A stretch of 64,000 nt of DNA from Aphanothece cf. minutissima CCALA 015 (GCA_003003925.1 PVWP01000004.1:210153-274152), one strand, 5' to 3'; shown: positions 16,976 to 26,729, counted from the first letter of the stretch. Numbers and translations: made by a program. The notes: generated by a model from the letters alone, not told the origin.

Positions 16976-17779
16976 TCACGGGGGAGTCGAGAGGCTGCAG
17001 CGGCCCTCCAGGAGCATCAGATGGAGCAGCAGTTCGGCATACATGCGTTGCTGGGCGTAGGCCCAGCCGCGCCAGCCCTCCAGGAGCCCCCCCTTCCAGA
17101 TCAGGCAGAACAGCAGGGCCGCCAAGGGGGCCAGGGGAGTGTGCTTGCGCAGCCGATCCGCCGGGGACAGCTGGCTGGAGGGGGTGGCCCGCAGCTTGGC
17201 CGCCTCGATCGCCAGGTAGGAGCCCTGGGAGGCCAGCCAGCGCTGCAGGGGTTTGCGGTCGTCGTGGAAGATCGGCTGCCGCAGCCGCCCGACGGGTCCC
17301 GACAGGACAATGCGGTGGCCGTGGCCGTCGTTGCGATAGCGGCCCAGTTCCGGGCGATAGAGGCTGGTGCGGGGGGGCAGCATGCCGCTGCGCAGGGGCC
17401 GGCCGCCGATGCAGTAGCGGAACGGGATGGCATAGCCCGCCATCGCGGAGGCCGCCGGATCCCTGATCACCGCCTGGATTTCAGCGGCCAGCGGCGGCGG
17501 GATCAGATAGTCCGCATCCAGGCTCAGCACCCAGGGGGAGGTGATCTGGTCGAGGCCGAAGTTGCACTGGTCGGCGAAGCTGTCGAAGGGCCGATGCAGC
17601 ACCCGGACCGCCCCGTGGCCGGCGAGGATCGCGAGGGTGGCATCGCTGCTGCCGCTGTCGATCACCAGAATGGAATCCAGCCAGTCCAGGTGGGTGAGAG
17701 TGCGGCCGATGTTGGCCTCTTCGTTGTGGGTCAGGATCAGGGCGGTGAGGAGCGGCGCGGCGGGCTCGTTCCGACTCAT
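16976..17779 (-). CDS. Glycosyltransferase family 2 (WaaE/KdtX-like)
   Basis: GT2 enzyme of 267 residues: LILTHNEEANIGRTL, VIDSGSSDAT and a SLDADYL metal-binding site, followed by an FADQCNFGL helix, a pattern shared with WaaE-type beta-glucosyltransferases. A hydrophobic segment near 215-232 may attach it to the membrane. ATG start at 17779 inside an ATGA overlap with the Wzy-like gene; the 23 upstream in-frame residues belong to the shadow of that gene. Confidence 0.85.
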   Translation of the reverse strand: MSRNEPAAPLLTALILTHNEEANIGRTLTHLDWLDSILVIDSGSSDATLAILAGHGAVRVLHRPFDSFADQCNFGLDQITSPWVLSLDADYLIPPPLAAEIQAVIRDPAASAMAGYAIPFRYCIGGRPLRSGMLPPRTSLYRPELGRYRNDGHGHRIVLSGPVGRLRQPIFHDDRKPLQRWLASQGSYLAIEAAKLRATPSSQLSPADRLRKHTPLAPLAALLFCLIWKGGLLEGWRGWAYAQQRMYAELLLHLMLLEGRCSLSTPP

Positions 17780-19233
17780 GTCTGGGGCTGGGAGTGCTGC
17801 TCCAGGAGGATCTGCTGCCGGCGTCGCTGCTCCTGCCACAGCGCCCACTGCTCCTGCTGCTGGGACACCAGGGTGGGAATGGCCAGGAAGGAGCCGAGGG
17901 ACAGGCTCATCAGGATGAGCACGAAGGGGTCGCCGTAGAGCTGGGCCGCCGAGAAGAACGCCGGCACATTGGCCAGGGCGAAGGACATCAGCCCCATCAG
18001 CAGGGCCGAGGTGGACTGGGGCAGTTGCTTCAGCAGCCGGAAGTTGCGCAGCAGCACGAGGCCCAGCAGCACCAGGATCACCCCGAGCACCACCATGCCG
18101 GGGACCCCCAGTTCGAGGATGAGGCGGCCGCCGCCCCCCTCGGACACGAAGCCCACGCTCTGGATGGCATCGCGGGCCGCATTCCTCACCAGGCCCCCCG
18201 TGCTGGCCCCGGCACCCACCCCCATGCCGATGCCGTCGGAGATCTCGATGGCCCGCAGGGTGGCGCCGATGCCCTGGGAATCGAAGCGCTCGACCAGATC
18301 CTGCTGGATGGTCAGGGAGCGGTTGGTGTACTCGCCGAAGTTCTCCCCCAGATTCTCGGAGAGGATGAAGGCATAGAGGGGGTAGGCGATCCCGGCCACG
18401 CCGAGCACGCTCGAGATCACCCGCTCCTTGGAGGCGGGGCTGGCCCGGCGGCTGAAGAGCAGCAGATAGACGGCGACGAAGGCCAGGATCAGCACCTGGG
18501 CCTTGCGCCGGCCGGTGAGGATCGTCAGGAAGGCGAAGCCCGCCGCCAGCAGCAGCAGCCCGAACTGGTTGGTGGGTTTCTGGCTGGCGATGCCCATCGA
18601 GGCGGCGATGCAGGCCGCCGCCGAGAGCTGCCAGGAGGCGATCTCACTGGTGCGCCAGAAGCCGGAGGCCCCCTGGGCGGAGAAGCCGTGGCGGAAGGTG
18701 ATCAGCAGACCCTCGCCCACTTCCTGGAGGGTGGGATGGTCGACCCCCTGGAAGCTGAGATAGACGGTGAAGGCCATCACCGTCGAACCGATCAGGTAGA
18801 GCGTCAGCAGCCGCCTGAGGAACGGCAGGGAGCAGCCCACCTGGAAGCCCACCCAGAGGCCGAAGGCCGGGGCCAGATAGAAGGCGGCGCCGATGGCGGT
18901 GAGGCGGATGTCGGAGAAACGGGCGAAGCTGTTGAGGCTCTGCAGGGCGATCAGGGCGAAGTAGATCGTCACCCAGCCATCGAACTGCGGCACCGTCCAG
19001 AACATGGCCCGCAGGTTGAAGCGGCCCGCCCGCTCCAGCATCACCGCGCCGCACAGGGCAAAGCCGACCAGCACCAGGCCGACCATGTAGCCCGGCTGGT
19101 CCGGGGTGATCTTGCGCAGGGGATCCTGCACGAAGCCGATCAGCAGGGTCACCATCAGGCCCGCCCGCCAGTCGCCGTCGAGCAGCACGGCGGCCAGGGC
19201 GCCGAAGAGCACGATCAGCAGCAGGATGGTCAT
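17776..19233 (-). CDS. O-antigen polymerase/ligase-like membrane protein (Wzy/WaaL-like)
   Basis: 485-residue polytopic protein with about ten to twelve hydrophobic segments and a large extracytoplasmic loop in the second half (around residues 290-370, including ENFGEYTNRSLTIQQDLVERF), the topology of O-antigen polymerases and ligases. The sequence family is poorly conserved, so polymerase versus ligase cannot be decided. The short Gln-rich C-terminus is cytoplasmic. It is flanked by ATGA overlaps on both sides, in the middle of the glycosyltransferase series. No Wzx-like flippase is present in the window; export may rely on the ABC protein at 35637-37556. Confidence 0.75.
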   Translation of the reverse strand: MTILLLIVLFGALAAVLLDGDWRAGLMVTLLIGFVQDPLRKITPDQPGYMVGLVLVGFALCGAVMLERAGRFNLRAMFWTVPQFDGWVTIYFALIALQSLNSFARFSDIRLTAIGAAFYLAPAFGLWVGFQVGCSLPFLRRLLTLYLIGSTVMAFTVYLSFQGVDHPTLQEVGEGLLITFRHGFSAQGASGFWRTSEIASWQLSAAACIAASMGIASQKPTNQFGLLLLAAGFAFLTILTGRRKAQVLILAFVAVYLLLFSRRASPASKERVISSVLGVAGIAYPLYAFILSENLGENFGEYTNRSLTIQQDLVERFDSQGIGATLRAIEISDGIGMGVGAGASTGGLVRNAARDAIQSVGFVSEGGGGRLILELGVPGMVVLGVILVLLGLVLLRNFRLLKQLPQSTSALLMGLMSFALANVPAFFSAAQLYGDPFVLILMSLSLGSFLAIPTLVSQQQEQWALWQEQRRRQQILLEQHSQPQT

Positions 19234-20402
19234 CGGCCGGCGGAGGAGTTCAGCACCTGGCGGTAAGCGTCACGTAGCTGAAGGGCGATCGTGCTCCAGG
19301 AAAAATCCATCTGAGCCAGATTAAGGGCGGACGCCCGCATTGACAGGGTGGGCCGCTCCAGCGCGGTGGCCAGGGTGCGGGCGAGGGCTTCGGGGTCGCT
19401 GCCGCAGACCAGGCCGGCGCCGCAGCGCTCCACATCGGCGGCCACGGCCACCTCGGGGGACAGGATCACCGGGGTGCCGGCGGCGAGGGCCTCCACGGCG
19501 GCGATGCCGAAGTTCTCCGCCGCCGACGGCAGCACGTACCAGTCGGCCGTCTGCAGCGCCCGCCACTTGGCCTCCCCCTCCACGAACCCCAGCCAGCGGC
19601 AACGGGCCTCCAGGCCCAGCAGCCGGCTGCGCTCCTGCAGGCCGGCGACGTAGCGCGGCTCCCCGTCGCCGGCGATGGCCAGCTCCCAGGGCGCCTCCGG
19701 CCGGTGCCGCTGCAGCAGGGCCAGGGCGTCCAGCAGGTTTTCCAGCCGCTTCTTGGGGTGCAGCCGGGACAGGAACAGAAAGCGGACCGGCGTGGTGCCG
19801 TCCCGGTCGCCCGCCGCCGCCGCCGCAGGGCCGCGCACCCCCAGGGGCAGCACCAGGGCGGGGGGAGCCAGGCCAAGGGCGGCGGCCTCGTCCCGCTCGG
19901 CGCCGGTGGTGAAGTGCAGGGCGGCCGCCCGCTGCAGGTTGCGCCGTTCGATCAGGCCCAGCATCAGCCGCTTGCGGCCGCGGCTCTGGGCCAGGCTCCA
20001 CGGGCTCAGCTGGCCGATGCTGCGCAGGATGTAGGGAACGCCGGCCCAGCGGGCCTGGGCCATGGCGCTGGTGGAGGGGTAGGAGAACAGGGCATGGATG
20101 TGCAGCAGGTCGTAGTCCTTCAGGTGGCGGGCCAGCCAGAGACTGAGCCCGGGACTGATGGCGAACTCCCGCAGGGCGGCGACGGGCGGACTCCAGCGGG
20201 GAAAGGCCAGCACCGGCACCCCCCGGTGCTGCTGCCAGCGGCCGGTGACCAGGTCGGGGTGCAGCCCCGGGCCGTGGTCGTTGGTGGTGAGGATGGCCGC
20301 GTCCACCTCCCGGAACCGCAGGGCCGCCACCATCTCGACCACGGCCCGGCTGGGGCCGCCCCGCAGCGGGCTGATCGAGGGGATGACATGAAGCACCCTC
20401 AT
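19230..20402 (-). CDS. Glycosyltransferase family 4
   Basis: GT-B transferase of 390 residues with the classic N-terminus (HVIPSISPLRGGPSRAV), a GT4 donor domain (RFLFLSRLHPKKRLENLL, LAIAGDGEP) and EX7E in SAAENFGIAAVEALAAGTPV. The acceptor domain segment LLHIHALFSYPST is typical of transferases acting on lipid-linked oligosaccharides. ATGA overlaps with both neighbours. Specificity unknown. Confidence 0.9.
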   Translation of the reverse strand: MRVLHVIPSISPLRGGPSRAVVEMVAALRFREVDAAILTTNDHGPGLHPDLVTGRWQQHRGVPVLAFPRWSPPVAALREFAISPGLSLWLARHLKDYDLLHIHALFSYPSTSAMAQARWAGVPYILRSIGQLSPWSLAQSRGRKRLMLGLIERRNLQRAAALHFTTGAERDEAAALGLAPPALVLPLGVRGPAAAAAGDRDGTTPVRFLFLSRLHPKKRLENLLDALALLQRHRPEAPWELAIAGDGEPRYVAGLQERSRLLGLEARCRWLGFVEGEAKWRALQTADWYVLPSAAENFGIAAVEALAAGTPVILSPEVAVAADVERCGAGLVCGSDPEALARTLATALERPTLSMRASALNLAQMDFSWSTIALQLRDAYRQVLNSSAGR

Positions 20403-21706
20403 GGCGCCGGGCGAATCGCCAGGAAATCGTCGAAGGCCGCCCCCCAGGCTCCTGCCACCGCCGGGGCGGCATAGGCGGCGATGGCGTCACGGTGGTGGCG
20501 ATGGCGCTCCCGGAACCAGCCGCCCCGCTCCCGCAGGGCCACCAGGGCGTCGAAGATGGCCGCGCTGCTCTCGATGTCGCAGTAGATCCCCTTCTCCAGG
20601 CCTTCGACGATCGCCTGCAGCGGGTTGCCGGCCGGCCCGGCCACCAGCACCGGCGTGCCATGGGGCAGGTATTCAAAGAACTTCGAGGGCAGGTTGTCGG
20701 TGTGGCGCGGGCCGATCAGCACCAGAAGGCCATCGGCGGCCTCCGCCAGCTGGTGGGAGCGTTCGTTGCTGACGGGGGCGTGGAGCGTGACGTCCTGGCG
20801 CAGGAGGGGGTCGCTGCGGATGGCCGCCCGGGCCGCTTCGTAGAGGTAGCCGTAGAGCAGGATCCGCAACCCGCCGTGGGCCTCGGCCCGCCAGCGCCGC
20901 ACGGCCTCCAGCAGCGGCTCGATCGGCCGCCAGGGGCCCAGGTTGCCAGGGTGGAACAGCGTCAGCGGCGCCAGGGGTCGCGCCGGCGTCTCCCTGTCGG
21001 CCGGTCCGCCGCCCACGCCGGCAGGCGGGACCGCGGAAGCCTCACCGGGATCGAAGCAGTCCGGCAGGAACCGGGCGGGCGTGTCGCCCAGCAGCCCCTG
21101 CTCCCGGTAGCGCTCCAGGGTGAGGGGCGAGGCGAACACGGCTCCGGCGGCGGCGGCCAGCACGGCCCGCTGGCGCTCGGGGTGGGCCGGGTGGAAACGG
21201 CCCTTCTCCCGGTGGCCGAAGGGATCGTCGTAGATGGCGATGAAGGGCTTGCCGAGCTCGCCGGCCACCTCGAGGGCCACCTCGAGCACGCGGAAATCCG
21301 GGCAGATGCCGGCCACCGCATCAAAGGGAAGGCGCGCCGCCGTCTCCAGGGCGGTGGCCCGGAGGCCTTTGAGGGCATAGGTCTGGGGGTCGTGGCGCCC
21401 CAGCTGCTCCAGGCGCCGGTGGACCAGCTGGCGCAGGCCGAACCAGAGGTGGAGCGGCGAGCCGCGACGGCGCCGGTTCCTGCGGATGGCGCAGCGCTGG
21501 GAGCGGGACACCTGCCGGCTGTAGTGGCAGAAGCGTTCCTGCTCGGGGAAGGGTTCCGGGGTGACGGCATCGAGCCGGGGGTCAGGGCCGATGACGTGGA
21601 ACTCCCAGCCGGCCGCCGGCAGATGGGGCAGGAGCTTGGCGTAGCGGCGGGCCTGGACGCCGCCGCCCCCCGGCGGCTGGAGGGAAAGGATCAGGGCCCT
21701 GGCCAT
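20399..21706 (-). CDS. Glycosyltransferase (GT4-like, GT-B fold)
   Basis: 435-residue protein, first strand ALILSLQPPGGGGVQARR, acceptor domain with GICPDFRVLEVAL and FIAIYDDPFGH, donor domain with TLFHPGNLGPWRPIEPLL and a C-terminal FEYLPHGTPVLVAGP that replaces the canonical EX7E. The domain order fits GT-B glycosyltransferases of surface polysaccharide loci. Overlaps the downstream GT4 by ATGA and ends one base after the upstream gene's region begins (1-base gap at 21707). Confidence 0.8.
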   Translation of the reverse strand: MARALILSLQPPGGGGVQARRYAKLLPHLPAAGWEFHVIGPDPRLDAVTPEPFPEQERFCHYSRQVSRSQRCAIRRNRRRRGSPLHLWFGLRQLVHRRLEQLGRHDPQTYALKGLRATALETAARLPFDAVAGICPDFRVLEVALEVAGELGKPFIAIYDDPFGHREKGRFHPAHPERQRAVLAAAAGAVFASPLTLERYREQGLLGDTPARFLPDCFDPGEASAVPPAGVGGGPADRETPARPLAPLTLFHPGNLGPWRPIEPLLEAVRRWRAEAHGGLRILLYGYLYEAARAAIRSDPLLRQDVTLHAPVSNERSHQLAEAADGLLVLIGPRHTDNLPSKFFEYLPHGTPVLVAGPAGNPLQAIVEGLEKGIYCDIESSAAIFDALVALRERGGWFRERHRHHRDAIAAYAAPAVAGAWGAAFDDFLAIRPAP

Positions 21707-21707
21707 C

Positions 21708-23771
21708 TCAGCGCCGCTCCAGCCGGGCCAGCCCCGCCAGGATCCCCTCGGCGGCGTTCCGCACGCTGAAGTGGCTGTTGACGCGCTCCCGGGCCGTCTG
21801 TCCCATGGCGGCGGCGGCGGCCGGATCGGCGGCCATCCGGCCCATGGCCGCGGCCAGGGCCACCGGCTGGCCGACGGGGCTCACCAGGCCCGTGCGGCCC
21901 TCCAGCACCAGATCCTCGGCGCAGCCCACCTGGTCGCTCACGATCGCCGGCAGCCCGCAGGCCATGGCCTCATTCACTACCAGCCCCCAGGTCTCGCCGT
22001 GGTCGGAGGGCAGCACCAGGGCGTCGGCCACCGCATAGGCCGAGGGCATGGCCGACTGGTTCAGGAAGCCGGCGAAACTCACCGGCAGGGCGTGCTGGCG
22101 AGCCAGTTCCCGGCAGGCCTCCTCCAGGGGGCCGCTGCCCACGATCAGCAGATGCACCGGGTGGCCCAGGGGCTCCATCACCAGCAGCCGCAGCGCTTCA
22201 AGCAGGTCGAGGGGCCGTTTTTTGGACTGGAGCTTGCCGGCGAACAGGAAGCAGAAGGCCTCCCGGGGGACGGACCAGTCCTGGCGCAGCGCGTCCCGGT
22301 GGGGGCGCAGGGCCGCGGCCCGCTCCGCGAAGTAGGCGTTGTCGACGAAGTGGGGCGAGGGCACTAGCCGGCTCTGGGGCACACCGAACTGGCGGTACCA
22401 GCGGGCATTGGCCGTGCCCACCGGAAGGCCCACCGACACCCCCCGGAACAGCAGCCAATAGGTGAGGTTCAGGGGCCAGGGCCTGGGACGGAAGGCGTTG
22501 GAATCCATCCGCAGCAGCACCGGCAGGCCCTGCAGCCGGGCGGCGATGAACAGCTGCACCATGCCCAGGAAGTGCCAGCCGGTGAGCAGCAGGGCATCGG
22601 GGCGCTGCCGGGCCGGGCCGAAGCCCAGCTCCTTCAGGGGCCGGGCCAGCCAGACGCCCCGGTAGCCGGAGGTGATGCCGCGGCCCCGGCCACTGGCGGC
22701 CCGGTGCCAGGGGTAGCCCTCCAGCAGCGGCACGTCCCACTCGAAGGCGACGCCGAAACCCAGCCCCTGGGTGCGGGCGTCCGGAAGGGTGAGATAGAGC
22801 ACATCCGTGGCCACACCGGGGGCGGCGGCCAGGGCCTGAAACAGGGGCGTCTGGTACTGGACCGGGTGGCTGCCGGCGATCAGCAGCCGCCGGCGGCGGG
22901 TGGGCAGCAGGGCCGGCCCCCTGCGCTGCAGCCGCAGGGCCCAGAGCAGGCCGCGCCCTTCGGCGATCAGGGTGGGGGGGATCCACCAGGGATGGCGCAG
23001 GTGGTGGCGACTGCGCACCGACCCCAGCCAGCCGCCCAGGCAGCCCGCCAGGGCCGCCGGCAGGGGCTGGGTGCGCAGCTGGAAGTAGTACCGGCCCACG
23101 GCGTGGTCGGGCTTCACCGTGGTGAGGTGCTTGCCGTAGCTGCGGGTGCCGCCCCGCTCGGCCCGGAGGTGGTGGATCAGGGCACCCGGCACGTACTGGA
23201 TCGGATGGCCGGCCTGGCGCCAGCGGAAGGCGAATTCCGCCTCGAAGCGGTAGGCCACCCGCACGAAATTCTGGTCGAAGCCCCCCAGATCCAGGGCCAG
23301 CTGCCGGGGGATGGCCACGTTGCCCCCCATGAATTCCGCCACGGAGCGGGGCCGCAGGCTGTTGAACAGGAAGGGCCCGTCCTCCGGATCGCTCTCGCCC
23401 CCGTGCCAGGGCTGCAGCACCCGCCCGGCCAGCATGGCGTCGGGGTCAGCGGCACCGGCCCGTTCGTGGGCGTTGAGCAGCTCCGGGTCCGGCAGGATGT
23501 CATCGTCGAGGAACAGCACCCGATCGCCGCGGGCCTCCTGCAGGGCCACGTTCATGGCGCCGGTGATCGAGGGGGTCGGCAGCCGCAGCCACCGGATCCG
23601 TCCCTCCGCCTGCCAGGCCGCCAGCCGGGCCTCGCTGTCGGGGTCGTGGCGGGGCGTCTGGTCGACCACCAGCAGCTCGAAGGGGGGCGGATCCAGCGCC
23701 AGCAGGGCGGCGACGCTGTCGATCAGCACCTGATCGCGGCCGAAGGTGGGAATGGCGACGCTGAGGGTCAT
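21708..23771 (-). CDS. Bifunctional glycosyltransferase, GT2-GT4 fusion
   Basis: 687 residues made of two complete transferase domains. Residues about 1-290 are GT2: LSVAIPTFGRDQVL, LLVVDQTPRHD and a FLDDDILPD metal site. Residues about 300-687 are GT4: LIAGSHPVQYQTPLF at the start of the acceptor domain, CFLFAGKLQSKKRPLDLL in the donor domain and EX7E in SDHGETWGLVVNEAMACGLP. There is no frameshift or stop between the halves. A single protein may add two successive sugars. ATGA overlap with the GT2 gene upstream. Confidence 0.9.
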   Translation of the reverse strand: MTLSVAIPTFGRDQVLIDSVAALLALDPPPFELLVVDQTPRHDPDSEARLAAWQAEGRIRWLRLPTPSITGAMNVALQEARGDRVLFLDDDILPDPELLNAHERAGAADPDAMLAGRVLQPWHGGESDPEDGPFLFNSLRPRSVAEFMGGNVAIPRQLALDLGGFDQNFVRVAYRFEAEFAFRWRQAGHPIQYVPGALIHHLRAERGGTRSYGKHLTTVKPDHAVGRYYFQLRTQPLPAALAGCLGGWLGSVRSRHHLRHPWWIPPTLIAEGRGLLWALRLQRRGPALLPTRRRRLLIAGSHPVQYQTPLFQALAAAPGVATDVLYLTLPDARTQGLGFGVAFEWDVPLLEGYPWHRAASGRGRGITSGYRGVWLARPLKELGFGPARQRPDALLLTGWHFLGMVQLFIAARLQGLPVLLRMDSNAFRPRPWPLNLTYWLLFRGVSVGLPVGTANARWYRQFGVPQSRLVPSPHFVDNAYFAERAAALRPHRDALRQDWSVPREAFCFLFAGKLQSKKRPLDLLEALRLLVMEPLGHPVHLLIVGSGPLEEACRELARQHALPVSFAGFLNQSAMPSAYAVADALVLPSDHGETWGLVVNEAMACGLPAIVSDQVGCAEDLVLEGRTGLVSPVGQPVALAAAMGRMAADPAAAAAMGQTARERVNSHFSVRNAAEGILAGLARLERR

Positions 23772-24703
23772 GGCAGGGTGGCCAGCTTGAGCCGGGCCTT
23801 GAGGTGCCAGGGGTTGAGGGCCAGGGCCTGGCGCAGGTAGCGGCGGGCCAGGTCCGGGTGCTCACGGATGAGGCAGGCGCCGATGAAGTAGGCCCCATCG
23901 GCCTGGCGGCGGGGGTCGGGCAGCGAGCCGCGGCAGTGCTGGCTCAGCGCCTCGGCCTCGGCCAGCACGGGACCCTCCTCCCGGCCTGATCGTCGCGCCT
24001 CGGTGGCCGCCACGATCAGACCATGGAACGCGTCCTGTTCCCGGCGCCGGGAGCCGCTGATCGATCCAGGGGAGAGGGTGGCCTCGTAGAGCACCTCCGG
24101 CACCACCAGGTGCTTGCCGAGTTCCACCATGCGGCTCCAGAGATCGATGTCCTGGGCGAAATAGAACATCGGCCGATAGCCCCCGGCGCGCTCGTAGGCG
24201 CTGCGGCGCATCATCACCGAGCCGTGGATGGCGGGCCCGGTGAGACCATCGGCCAGCTCCGCGGGCTCCGGCGCGTTGACCCGCACCGTGGCCCCCTCCG
24301 GCACCACCAGGCGCACGTGGGTGGAGCAGAGGCTGGCGTCGGGATGCTCCTCCAGGCAGCGCAGCTGCCGCTGCAGCCGGCCCGGCAGGGAGAGGTCACC
24401 GGCGTCCTGGCGGGCGATGAACTGGCCGCGTGCCAGCTGGCAGCCCTCGATCAGGGAGCGGGTGAGGCCCCGTCCCGGCCGATCCAGCACCCGCAGCCGC
24501 GGCTCGGCGGCGGCCCGGGCGGCGAGCAGGGCGCCGGTGTTGTCACTGGAGCCGTCGTTGATCACCACGATCTCCAGCTCCACCCCCTCCTGGCCGGTCA
24601 GGGAATCGAGGGTCGCGGCGAGGGTGGCGGCGCCATTGCGAACCCCCATCACCACCGACACCTGCGGGGCCGTGCCGGATTCGTGCTCCACAGGCTCGTG
24701 CAT
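23768..24703 (-). CDS. Glycosyltransferase family 2
   Basis: GT2 of 311 residues from ATG 24703 (GTG at 24706 is the preceding codon and could also start it). Motifs: VSVVMGVRNGAATLAATL, IVVINDGSSDNT, FIARQDAGDLSLPGRL as the metal/acceptor region, and HGSVMMRRSAYERAGGY, the conserved GT2 pattern after the donor site. The C-terminus contains a short TPR-like repeat segment (HPDLARRYLRQALALNPWHLK). Four bases separate it from the next gene downstream of the double GT2. Confidence 0.88.
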   Translation of the reverse strand: MHEPVEHESGTAPQVSVVMGVRNGAATLAATLDSLTGQEGVELEIVVINDGSSDNTGALLAARAAAEPRLRVLDRPGRGLTRSLIEGCQLARGQFIARQDAGDLSLPGRLQRQLRCLEEHPDASLCSTHVRLVVPEGATVRVNAPEPAELADGLTGPAIHGSVMMRRSAYERAGGYRPMFYFAQDIDLWSRMVELGKHLVVPEVLYEATLSPGSISGSRRREQDAFHGLIVAATEARRSGREEGPVLAEAEALSQHCRGSLPDPRRQADGAYFIGACLIREHPDLARRYLRQALALNPWHLKARLKLATLP

Positions 24704-24707
24704 CACC

Positions 24708-26729
24708 TCAGGTCATGTTCCCCCCTGGGCGGGGTCCTGGCCGCAGCCGTGTCCGGACTCCCATGCTCAGCCGGGCCGCCCGGCCCCAGCCCAGGGCCGC
24801 GGCGAGCAGGCCGTAGAGGAGGAACTCCAGCTGCCGTCGCGGCTGCCGGGCCCCGTGGCGCCGGGCCAGCCGGAACAGCCGGCGGGCGGCCTGCTCGGCG
24901 CCGGCGGCACCGCACTGGCGGCTGAGCAGGAAGGCGGAGCGGGAGAAGCGCGCCATTTCGGGGCCGCCGGGGTCGACGCCGGCGGCCAGGGCACTGCGCA
25001 GCAGCGACTCCTGGGCGCGGGAGCGGTCCACCAGCTTGCGGGGGTCCAGGTGGCCCCGGTCGCTGAGGTGGTCGTCGCCCATATGGATCCGCCGCACCGA
25101 CACCGGCGTCGGCACCCAGACCAGGGGAGTGCCGGTCGCCCCGGCCCGGCCGTCGTACTCCCAGTCCTCCTCGTTGATCCAGGGCTGCCAGGGGCCGATG
25201 CGGTCGAGCAGGTCGCGTCGGTAAAGGGGACAGCTGGTGGTCCACCAGCGCTCCAGCAGCAGCCGGGGGAACAGCCGCTCCAGGGGGATCCCGGTGGCCC
25301 GCATCGGGCCGCACCGTTCGACGGGCCGCCGGGAGTGGTCCTCCTCCAGGCTGGGGCCGTAGGCGATCCCGGCTCCGGGGGAGCGCCGCAGGGCGTCCAC
25401 CTGGGCGCTGAACTTGCCGGGCAGCAACAGGTCGTCGCTGTCGAGGTACTGGACGAACTCTCCGCGGCTCTGGTCCAGGCCCCGCTGGCGGGCGGCGCCG
25501 GGACCGCGGTTGGGCTGGTGGATCACCCGGATGGTCTGCGGATGGTCGGCGGCCAGCCCGTCGGCCACGGCGCCGGTGTCGTCGCTGGACCCGTCGTCGA
25601 CGATGACGATCTCGATCGGCCGGTGGTCCTGCTCGAGCACGCTGGCCACCGCTGCGCGCAGCAGGCCGGCACGGTTGTGGACCGGGATGATCGTGCTGAC
25701 CAGGCCGGGGACCGGGGCGGGCCGCAGGGCGGCGATGCGCTCGAGGGCGGGGCGCCGCATCACGGCCCGGGCCCGTTCCAGGTTGGGGTTGTCGGTCCGG
25801 TGCTTGAGGGGCTGGCCCCGGTGCCAGAGGTGCACGATCGGCTCGTAGCCCCAGATCCAGGTGGGCCGGGTGAGGCAGCGGTCCCAGAATTCGTTGTCCT
25901 CCCCGCCCCAGCCGACGAAGCCCTCATCCATCCCACCGATGGCGGCGTAGGCCTCGGCGGTGATCGCCATCGAGCCGCCGGCCTCCAGGTTCTGCACGAT
26001 CGCTTCCGCCGGCCTGGCGTCATAGGCGCCCGAGCCGGCCAGCACCGCCGCGCTGTGGGTCTCATCGAGGTAGAAGACGAACCGCTTCGGGTTCACCACC
26101 GCGTAGCCCCGGCTGATCCGCTCCAGCAGGCGGCGGGCATAGCCGGTGGGCACGAGCATGTCGTTGTCGTGCAGCAGCAGTACCGGGGCCTGGGCCTCGC
26201 GGGCGCCGAGGTTGAAGGTGTGGGAGCGGTTGTAGGGGGCGGTCGGATCCGGCAGGGGGCCGTGGATGTGGCGCACCCAGCCCGGCAGTCGGTCGGCGAT
26301 GCGGGGCTCGCTGTCCTGTTCGATCACCAGGCATTCGAGCCGGACGCCCTCCTGGGCGGCGAGGGATTCGAGGGTCGCCAGCAGCAGGGGCAGCCGCTCG
26401 GTGCCCCGGTGGCCGATCAGCACGCTCACCTCCGGTGGCCCAGCGGCCCAGCCGGGGGTGGGCCGGCGCCGGATCGGTGCCGCCGCCAGGCAGCGGCGCA
26501 GCAGGCGCCGGCCGAGCTCCGGCTGGATGGCCGGCGCGTGCAGGCGGGAGGTGTAGCGCCACAGACAGGCCTGACCGAAGCCATCGGGGGCGGCCTCCAG
26601 CCGCTCGCGGCGGTTGGCGATCCCGAGCTGGGCCGGTGCCGGACGGCGCAGCAGCCACTCGTAGCGGAGCCGGTCCTTCAGCCACACCCCCAGCCGCTCC
26701 CGCCGGGTGGGCCCCGCCGCCTCAGCCAT
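24708..26729 (-). CDS. Glycosyltransferase with two GT2 domains
   Basis: 673-residue protein with two GT-A domains. The first (about 95-325) has VSVLIGHRGTERLPLLLATL, LLLHDNDM as DxD-type site and GGMDEGFVGWGGEDNEFW, the galactosyltransferase-type (GT2/GT7) acceptor motif. The second (about 335-560) has VSTIIPVHNRAGLL, IVIVDDGSSDDT and YLDSDDLLLPGKF, then EDWEYDGRAGATG. Layout resembles bifunctional chondroitin/heparosan-type or rhamnan synthases. ATG start at 26729 with an 8-base overlap with the GT4 upstream; longer upstream frame is a shadow. May add two sugars in alternation; inference only. Confidence 0.87.
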   Translation of the reverse strand: MAEAAGPTRRERLGVWLKDRLRYEWLLRRPAPAQLGIANRRERLEAAPDGFGQACLWRYTSRLHAPAIQPELGRRLLRRCLAAAPIRRRPTPGWAAGPPEVSVLIGHRGTERLPLLLATLESLAAQEGVRLECLVIEQDSEPRIADRLPGWVRHIHGPLPDPTAPYNRSHTFNLGAREAQAPVLLLHDNDMLVPTGYARRLLERISRGYAVVNPKRFVFYLDETHSAAVLAGSGAYDARPAEAIVQNLEAGGSMAITAEAYAAIGGMDEGFVGWGGEDNEFWDRCLTRPTWIWGYEPIVHLWHRGQPLKHRTDNPNLERARAVMRRPALERIAALRPAPVPGLVSTIIPVHNRAGLLRAAVASVLEQDHRPIEIVIVDDGSSDDTGAVADGLAADHPQTIRVIHQPNRGPGAARQRGLDQSRGEFVQYLDSDDLLLPGKFSAQVDALRRSPGAGIAYGPSLEEDHSRRPVERCGPMRATGIPLERLFPRLLLERWWTTSCPLYRRDLLDRIGPWQPWINEEDWEYDGRAGATGTPLVWVPTPVSVRRIHMGDDHLSDRGHLDPRKLVDRSRAQESLLRSALAAGVDPGGPEMARFSRSAFLLSRQCGAAGAEQAARRLFRLARRHGARQPRRQLEFLLYGLLAAALGWGRAARLSMGVRTRLRPGPRPGGNMT

